From positions 1 through 17,134 of the forward strand of contig JAMFRX010000329.1 of NCBI GenBank assembly GCA_026224995.1: 17,134 nt of DNA, read 5' to 3'. A program made the position numbers and the translations under genes. Positions within the stretch are counted from its first letter, which is position 1. Each line of letters starts with the position of its first letter. Shown here one piece after another: positions 13,391 through 17,134 of this stretch. The notes below the pieces were generated by a model that saw nothing but the letters and a program-made list of their open reading frames with translations, searched no databases and was not told where the DNA came from. The DNA is from Puia dinghuensis. GTDB taxonomy: Bacteria; Bacteroidota; Bacteroidia; Chitinophagales; Chitinophagaceae.

Positions 13391-14812
13391 ATGAAATCTG
13401 CCTATTGGGCTGTCCTGGGTACAGCTTTGAGCCTTACGCAAGCCAGCATTGTACTAGCACAAAAAGGCAAGCCTGTGAATCCCTGGCTGACCGACCCTTC
13501 CCATTCTATCTTCTTCCAGCAACAGCCGGTCGTCTATTTTTCCAGGGACGATGTCCCGCCACAGGACCCGGTGATCACCGTCGACGAGAAGAAGAAGTTC
13601 CAGCAGATCGACGGGTTCGGCTGGGCGCTCACCGGGGGCAGCGCGCAGGCGCTCATGCACATGAGTCCGGGCGCCAGAACCGCCTTGCTCCTCCAGCTCT
13701 TTACCTCGGATAGCGACCATATCGGCGGCAGCTATATCCGGGTCAGCATCGGCGCTTCCGACCTGAGCGACCACGTCTTCTCCTACGACGACCTTCCGGC
13801 GGGCCAGACCGATACGACGCTCCAGCACTTCGACCTGGGCCCCGACAAGGAGAATGTGGTCCCCGTGCTCCAGGAGATCATCCGTATCAACCCCGCGATC
13901 AAGATCCTGGGCTCTCCCTGGTCCGCGCCGGTATGGATGAAGTCCAACCACGACACCCGCGGCGGCAGCCTGCTGCCCCAATATTATTCTGCCTATGCAC
14001 GCTACCTGGTCAGGTATATCATCGCCATGCAGGAGGAAGGCATCCGTATCGATGCCCTCACCCCACAGAACGAACCGCTACATCCCGGCAACAACCCGAG
14101 CATGTATATGCCGGCGCAGGAAGAAGGGGAATTCATTAAGCACCATCTGGGGCCGGCCCTCCTGCGCGAAAGGCTGGATACCAGGATCATCATCTACGAC
14201 CACAATGCCGACAGACCGGATTATCCGCTTTCCATCCTGAAAGATCCCGAGGCCAATCCATTTGTCGACGGCTCGGCCTTTCATCTCTATGCCGGCAGGA
14301 TCGATACCCTGTCCAGCGTACATGATTCCTTCCCCGACAAGAATCTCTACTTTACAGAGCAGTGGGTGGGCGCACCCGGCAATATGGAGAAGGATATCCG
14401 CGAGCATGTTCGTAAGCTGATAATCGGCGCCACCCGGAACTGGTGTAAGGCAGTGGTAGAATGGAACCTGGCATCAGACGCCCAGTACCAGCCGCATACG
14501 GACCGCGGCGGCTGCGATCGCTGCCTGGGCGCCCTGACCATACAGGGAGACTCGGTAAAACGGAATCCCGCTTATTATATCATCGCGCATGCCGCCAAAT
14601 TCGTTATCCCGGGGTCCACGCGTGTCACCACCAACAGCGACGACGCGCTGCCCAACGTGGCCTTCCAGACGCCCCGCGGGAAGATGGTGCTCATCGTTCT
14701 CAACAATACCGAAGCGCAGAAGGGCTTTACCGTCGAGTTCAAAGGGCGACGGTTCCACGGGGTTCTTGATGCGGGCGCCATCGCCACCTACGACTTTAAC
14801 GTCAATCTATAA
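13391..14812 (+). CDS. Secreted GH30 glycosidase (second of tandem pair)
   Basis: This is a second retaining beta-glycosidase of GH30, 473 residues from the ATG at 13391. I reject the TTG at 13361, which would overlap the upstream stop and push the signal peptide inwards. A signal peptide (YWAVLGTALSLTQASIVLAQ) leads into the barrel (FQQIDGFGWALTGGSAQAL, about 70-88). ILGSPWSAPVWMK (172-184) is the GH30 signature. The acid/base is Glu228 in LTPQNEP and the nucleophile Glu323 in LYFTEQW. A distinctive Cys-rich loop (DRGGCDRCLGALTIQGD, about 371-387) precedes the final beta-sandwich. It is clearly diverged from its upstream neighbour, sharing mainly the catalytic blocks, so this is not a recent duplication and the two may differ in substrate or in endo versus exo action. 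Transcription should stop at the hairpin just after its TAA. Confidence 0.92.
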   Translation: MKSAYWAVLGTALSLTQASIVLAQKGKPVNPWLTDPSHSIFFQQQPVVYFSRDDVPPQDPVITVDEKKKFQQIDGFGWALTGGSAQALMHMSPGARTALLLQLFTSDSDHIGGSYIRVSIGASDLSDHVFSYDDLPAGQTDTTLQHFDLGPDKENVVPVLQEIIRINPAIKILGSPWSAPVWMKSNHDTRGGSLLPQYYSAYARYLVRYIIAMQEEGIRIDALTPQNEPLHPGNNPSMYMPAQEEGEFIKHHLGPALLRERLDTRIIIYDHNADRPDYPLSILKDPEANPFVDGSAFHLYAGRIDTLSSVHDSFPDKNLYFTEQWVGAPGNMEKDIREHVRKLIIGATRNWCKAVVEWNLASDAQYQPHTDRGGCDRCLGALTIQGDSVKRNPAYYIIAHAAKFVIPGSTRVTTNSDDALPNVAFQTPRGKMVLIVLNNTEAQKGFTVEFKGRRFHGVLDAGAIATYDFNVNL

Positions 14813-14814
14813 AA

Positions 14815-14847
14815 GGAGAGGGGGCACATCAGCGCCCCCTCTCTTTT
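14815..14847. terminator. GC-rich terminator hairpin after the GH30 pair
   Basis: GAGAGGGGGC at 14816-14825 pairs with GCCCCCTCTC at 14834-14843 around an 8-base loop. TTTT follows directly on the plus strand, three bases downstream of the GH30 stop. The minus strand also ends in CTTTT, so it may additionally back up termination of the convergent SusD-like gene. Confidence 0.85.
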
Positions 14848-14853
14848 ATGCCG

Positions 14854-14883
14854 GGGCCGCTTCATCAATAAATGAGGCGGTCC
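14854..14883. terminator. Second hairpin between the convergent GH30 and SusD-like genes
   Basis: A 12-bp stem with two G-T pairs (14854-14865 with 14872-14883) has a CAATAA loop and is followed on the plus strand by TTTCTTTT. It lies 6 bases beyond the SusD-like stop, inside the 77-bp gap. A back-up terminator for rightward transcription is the simplest reading; the minus strand has no T-tail here. Confidence 0.55.
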
Positions 14884-14889
14884 TTTCTT

Positions 14890-16308
14890 TTATTGTGCAT
14901 CCCACCAGACCCGGTCCGTGAGCAGCGCTGACTGCTGCGGCTGTGGGTTGGTATTGATCTCCGTCTGCGGATAGGTCAGCCGGCGGGGGATCGCAGGCTC
15001 CTGGGCATTTTGAACGATCGTGAGGGCAGGAAAGCCCGTTCGCCGCCAGTCGGTAAAGTTCTCCGGCGAGAGAAAATCGGCGATCACCTTCTCCTGCATG
15101 ATCTGTTCCAGGGCCGTGCCGGCGGCGAGCGTTCCCCGAGCCGCGAGGTAGGTAGCCATGTCCGGCCCCGCAACACCCAGCTTCGTCATATGCGTGGTGA
15201 TGCCTGCCGTATAAAAAGGCTGTGCGGCGGCAACGCCCGAGATCGTGAGGTTGGCTTCGGCCTGGATGAACTCCACTTCCGTATAGGGCATCAGGAACTG
15301 GGTGCTATTGACGCTGGCATAAAAGGGGCCCAGCGAAGAATAGTTGTTCAGCGTGCCGATGGTGGGCGCGCCGATAGGACGGCCCGTATACAGCCCGGTA
15401 TTCTTGGCCTTGGCGATCATAAAGGGGAGACGGGGATCGTTCCGCGTCACCAGGGTGTCCACGATCTGGTCGGAAGCCACGAGCGTGGATAAGGGCAGCA
15501 TGATCGTATACCAGGCATCCTGGGAGGTGGCGCCGCCGGGATATACGAATTTCCATTCATCGCTGGTAGAGGCCATGCCGTTCTGCAGCGCGGTGAGGGC
15601 GAGGCCGCATTGCGTGGCGGCGTTATATCCAGGCGCCTTGATCAGGTGCATATAATAGCGCGCCTTCAGGCTATAGGCCAGCTTCTTCCACGCCGTCATA
15701 TTACCCGAATAGAAGTAATCGTCCGTTCCAACCTTGAGGCCGGTACCCTTGGCGATGCTGGCGATGCCCTGGTCCAGCAGCGATTGGATGCTGTCGTAGA
15801 TCGACTCCTGCGAGTCGTAGGTGGGCGTCAGGTCGGAAGCCCCGTTCAGGGCTTTGGAATAAGGGATATCTCCCCAGAGATCGGTGGTGAAGCCCAGCGT
15901 ATAGGCCGTCAGGACCTGGGCGATGGCGGTATAGTTGCTATTCCCGTCCTTCAGGCTTTCCTGCTCCAGGAGCTTGAGGTTCTCCAGGACCGTATTGTAT
16001 ACCTGGCCCCAGCTGAGATTCATGTCCGTGTTCACGAAATAATATGTACCATAGTTGAGCGCCACCTGGTTGTAGCAGATCGTCTGCATAAAATGATTGG
16101 TGTAGGTCGCCGCCTCCCCTTCGCCATCGTTTCCGGCGGAACCGCCGGCGTCGACGCCATGCGCGATGTTGAATTCTATGGGCGCCAGCAGGATCTTCTC
16201 CTGCACGGTGAGTGGATTGTTGGGGTCCTGGTTGACGTCCACAAATTTCTTGCAGCCCGTTCCGGCCAGGATAGCCGCGAGAAAGGTGAAAAAGATGATT
16301 GCTTTCAT
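14890..16308 (-). CDS. SusD/RagB-like outer-membrane glycan-binding lipoprotein (SusD-like_2 type)
   Basis: SusD-like proteins are surface lipoproteins that capture oligosaccharides and form a lid on a SusC-type TonB-dependent transporter. The 472 residues start with a type II signal (IIFFTFLAAILAGTGC, lipidated Cys19), then FVDVNQDPNNP, a conserved opening of the SusD-like_2 branch, and helical TPR-like segments. Later blocks include FTTDLWGDIPYSKAL, KKLAYSLKARYYMHL and LPYTEVEFIQAEANL, all usual for the family, and the end FLSPENFTDWRRTGFPAL. Length is normal. The gene follows the SusC-like gene by 11 bp (A-rich, AAAAACAACAGT before the ATG), so the pair is co-transcribed leftwards and converges on the GH30 operon. 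SusCD plus GH30 would make a small polysaccharide-utilisation locus, though the convergent layout means separate transcripts. The ligand is unknown. Confidence 0.93.
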   Translation of the reverse strand: MKAIIFFTFLAAILAGTGCKKFVDVNQDPNNPLTVQEKILLAPIEFNIAHGVDAGGSAGNDGEGEAATYTNHFMQTICYNQVALNYGTYYFVNTDMNLSWGQVYNTVLENLKLLEQESLKDGNSNYTAIAQVLTAYTLGFTTDLWGDIPYSKALNGASDLTPTYDSQESIYDSIQSLLDQGIASIAKGTGLKVGTDDYFYSGNMTAWKKLAYSLKARYYMHLIKAPGYNAATQCGLALTALQNGMASTSDEWKFVYPGGATSQDAWYTIMLPLSTLVASDQIVDTLVTRNDPRLPFMIAKAKNTGLYTGRPIGAPTIGTLNNYSSLGPFYASVNSTQFLMPYTEVEFIQAEANLTISGVAAAQPFYTAGITTHMTKLGVAGPDMATYLAARGTLAAGTALEQIMQEKVIADFLSPENFTDWRRTGFPALTIVQNAQEPAIPRRLTYPQTEINTNPQPQQSALLTDRVWWDAQ

Positions 16309-16319
16309 ACTGTTGTTTT

Positions 16320-17134
16320 TTATTTGAAGCCGAGGTTCAGCGTCAGGTTAAAGGAGCGCGAGGTCGGGACGGTATTGCCGTATACCCCTTGCGAACCGTT
16401 GGCCGTGCCATAGCTGCTGACCTCCGGATCCGAACCCGTGAAATGCGGTTTATAGATAAAGAGGTTCCTGCCGCTCAGGGTCAGGCTGGCCAGGCTGAAG
16501 CAGGTCTTTCCCAGCATCGACGCCGGCAGCTTGTAGCCGATAGAAGCGGTCCGCAATTTGAGATAGGAGCCGTCCTGCATGGCCGCTTCGTAGTTGGTGT
16601 TCAGGCGCTGATACAGGTCCTCTGCATGGACGACCACCGTATTGGGCTGGCGGGAAGTGGCGTTCAGCCCTTTGACGATCCGGTCCTGCCGGTTCTCCGT
16701 TACCTTGGGCGTGCCATAGAAAAAGCCGTAGCGGTCGTCGGAGTTAAGGATGTCGCCGCCTTCACGCATGTCCAGGAAAAAACCGAACGTGAAGTTTTTG
16801 TAGTAGAAGGTGTTGTTCATGCCTGCCAGGTAGTTGGGCTGCAGGTTACCGATGACCTCATTGCTGGCGCTGGTGACGGGCAGACCGCTGTTGTCCACGA
16901 GGATCTGGTGGGTGCTGGAATCCCTTTCGTAACCGGGGCTGTAGAAAACGCCGTAAGGCTTGCCGACGAAGGCCCAGGTCTGACCGATCTCCAGCTGTTG
17001 GGTGCCGCCGTAGATCTTCGTCACCTTGTTGCGGATGCGGGTATAGTTGAGGGTGATATCCCAGCCGAAGCTCTTGCCGCGGAATGGACTGATGTTCACC
17101 AGGGCTTCGATGCCTTTGTTGGTCATGAAGGCCG
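16320..17134 (-). CDS. SusC/RagA-like TonB-dependent receptor, C-terminal part only
   Basis: This is the 3' end (271 codons) of a SusC-type outer-membrane transporter, which imports glycan oligomers with TonB energy. It begins beyond the right edge, so the plug, TonB box and signal are not visible. The first ATG in view, at 17126, is internal. The visible part is outer-membrane barrel: alternating strands such as WDITLNYTRIRNKV and NNTFYYKNFTFGFFLDMREGGDI, the SusC-typical KLRTASIGYKLPASML and LSGRNLFIYKPH, and the terminal strand SRSFNLTLNLGFK ending in an aromatic-containing, Lys-terminated strand. It is followed by the SusD-like gene 11 bp away, which identifies it as the SusC half of the pair. 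Only a partial sequence can be judged, so substrate or regulatory partner (for example an anti-sigma interaction domain at the N-terminus) cannot be seen. Confidence 0.92.
   Translation of the reverse strand, partial: AFMTNKGIEALVNISPFRGKSFGWDITLNYTRIRNKVTKIYGGTQQLEIGQTWAFVGKPYGVFYSPGYERDSSTHQILVDNSGLPVTSASNEVIGNLQPNYLAGMNNTFYYKNFTFGFFLDMREGGDILNSDDRYGFFYGTPKVTENRQDRIVKGLNATSRQPNTVVVHAEDLYQRLNTNYEAAMQDGSYLKLRTASIGYKLPASMLGKTCFSLASLTLSGRNLFIYKPHFTGSDPEVSSYGTANGSQGVYGNTVPTSRSFNLTLNLGFK

Overview
The window looks like a chromosomal segment of a Bacteroidota species, most likely Chitinophagaceae or a close relative. The grounds are a SusC/SusD-type pair, Bacteroidota-style promoter elements (TAnnTTTG), A-rich start regions instead of Shine-Dalgarno sequences, lipoproteins typical of the phylum, an UpxY-type NusG paralogue, and many secreted glycoside hydrolases. 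I assign no species. I see no tRNA, rRNA, CRISPR array, insertion sequence or phage gene.

Region 1 (1-4802, minus strand) is the start of an exopolysaccharide or capsule operon reading leftwards: an outer-membrane polysaccharide export lipoprotein (OPX/Wza type), a Wzc-type polysaccharide co-polymerase with a BY-kinase domain, an UpxY-like antiterminator, then GDP-mannose 4,6-dehydratase (gmd), which runs off the left edge. The order is export machinery, elongation control, nucleotide-sugar synthesis. A 377-bp AT-rich upstream region (4803-5179) carries two interlocking inverted repeats.

Region 2 (5180-9064) has a secreted pectate-lyase-like beta-helix protein (minus) divergent from a secreted GH92 alpha-mannosidase (plus). 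A 37-residue single-helix membrane peptide follows the GH92 gene and was found by reading the sequence directly. It ends in a perfect 18-bp hairpin that also takes in the stop codon of the convergent lipoprotein gene.

Region 3 (9063-11823) has a small lipoprotein (minus), a divergent tRNA-dihydrouridine synthase (plus) whose promoter predicts an almost leaderless mRNA, and a GT4 glycosyltransferase (minus) whose 3' end overlaps the synthase gene by 41 bp.

Region 4 (11824-17134) has two tandem GH30 glycosidases (plus) behind a symmetrical divergent promoter pair shared with the glycosyltransferase, a terminator, and a convergent SusD-like/SusC-like pair, the latter cut by the right edge. GH92, two GH30s and SusCD together suggest glycan foraging, perhaps on fungal wall mannan and beta-1,6-glucan; the substrate is inferred.

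Nothing here is plainly a new system. The less ordinary observations are the interlocking repeats before the export operon, the internal UpxY-like gene, the near-leaderless dus promoter, the tiny membrane peptide with its shared terminator, and the mirrored GT/GH30 promoters.
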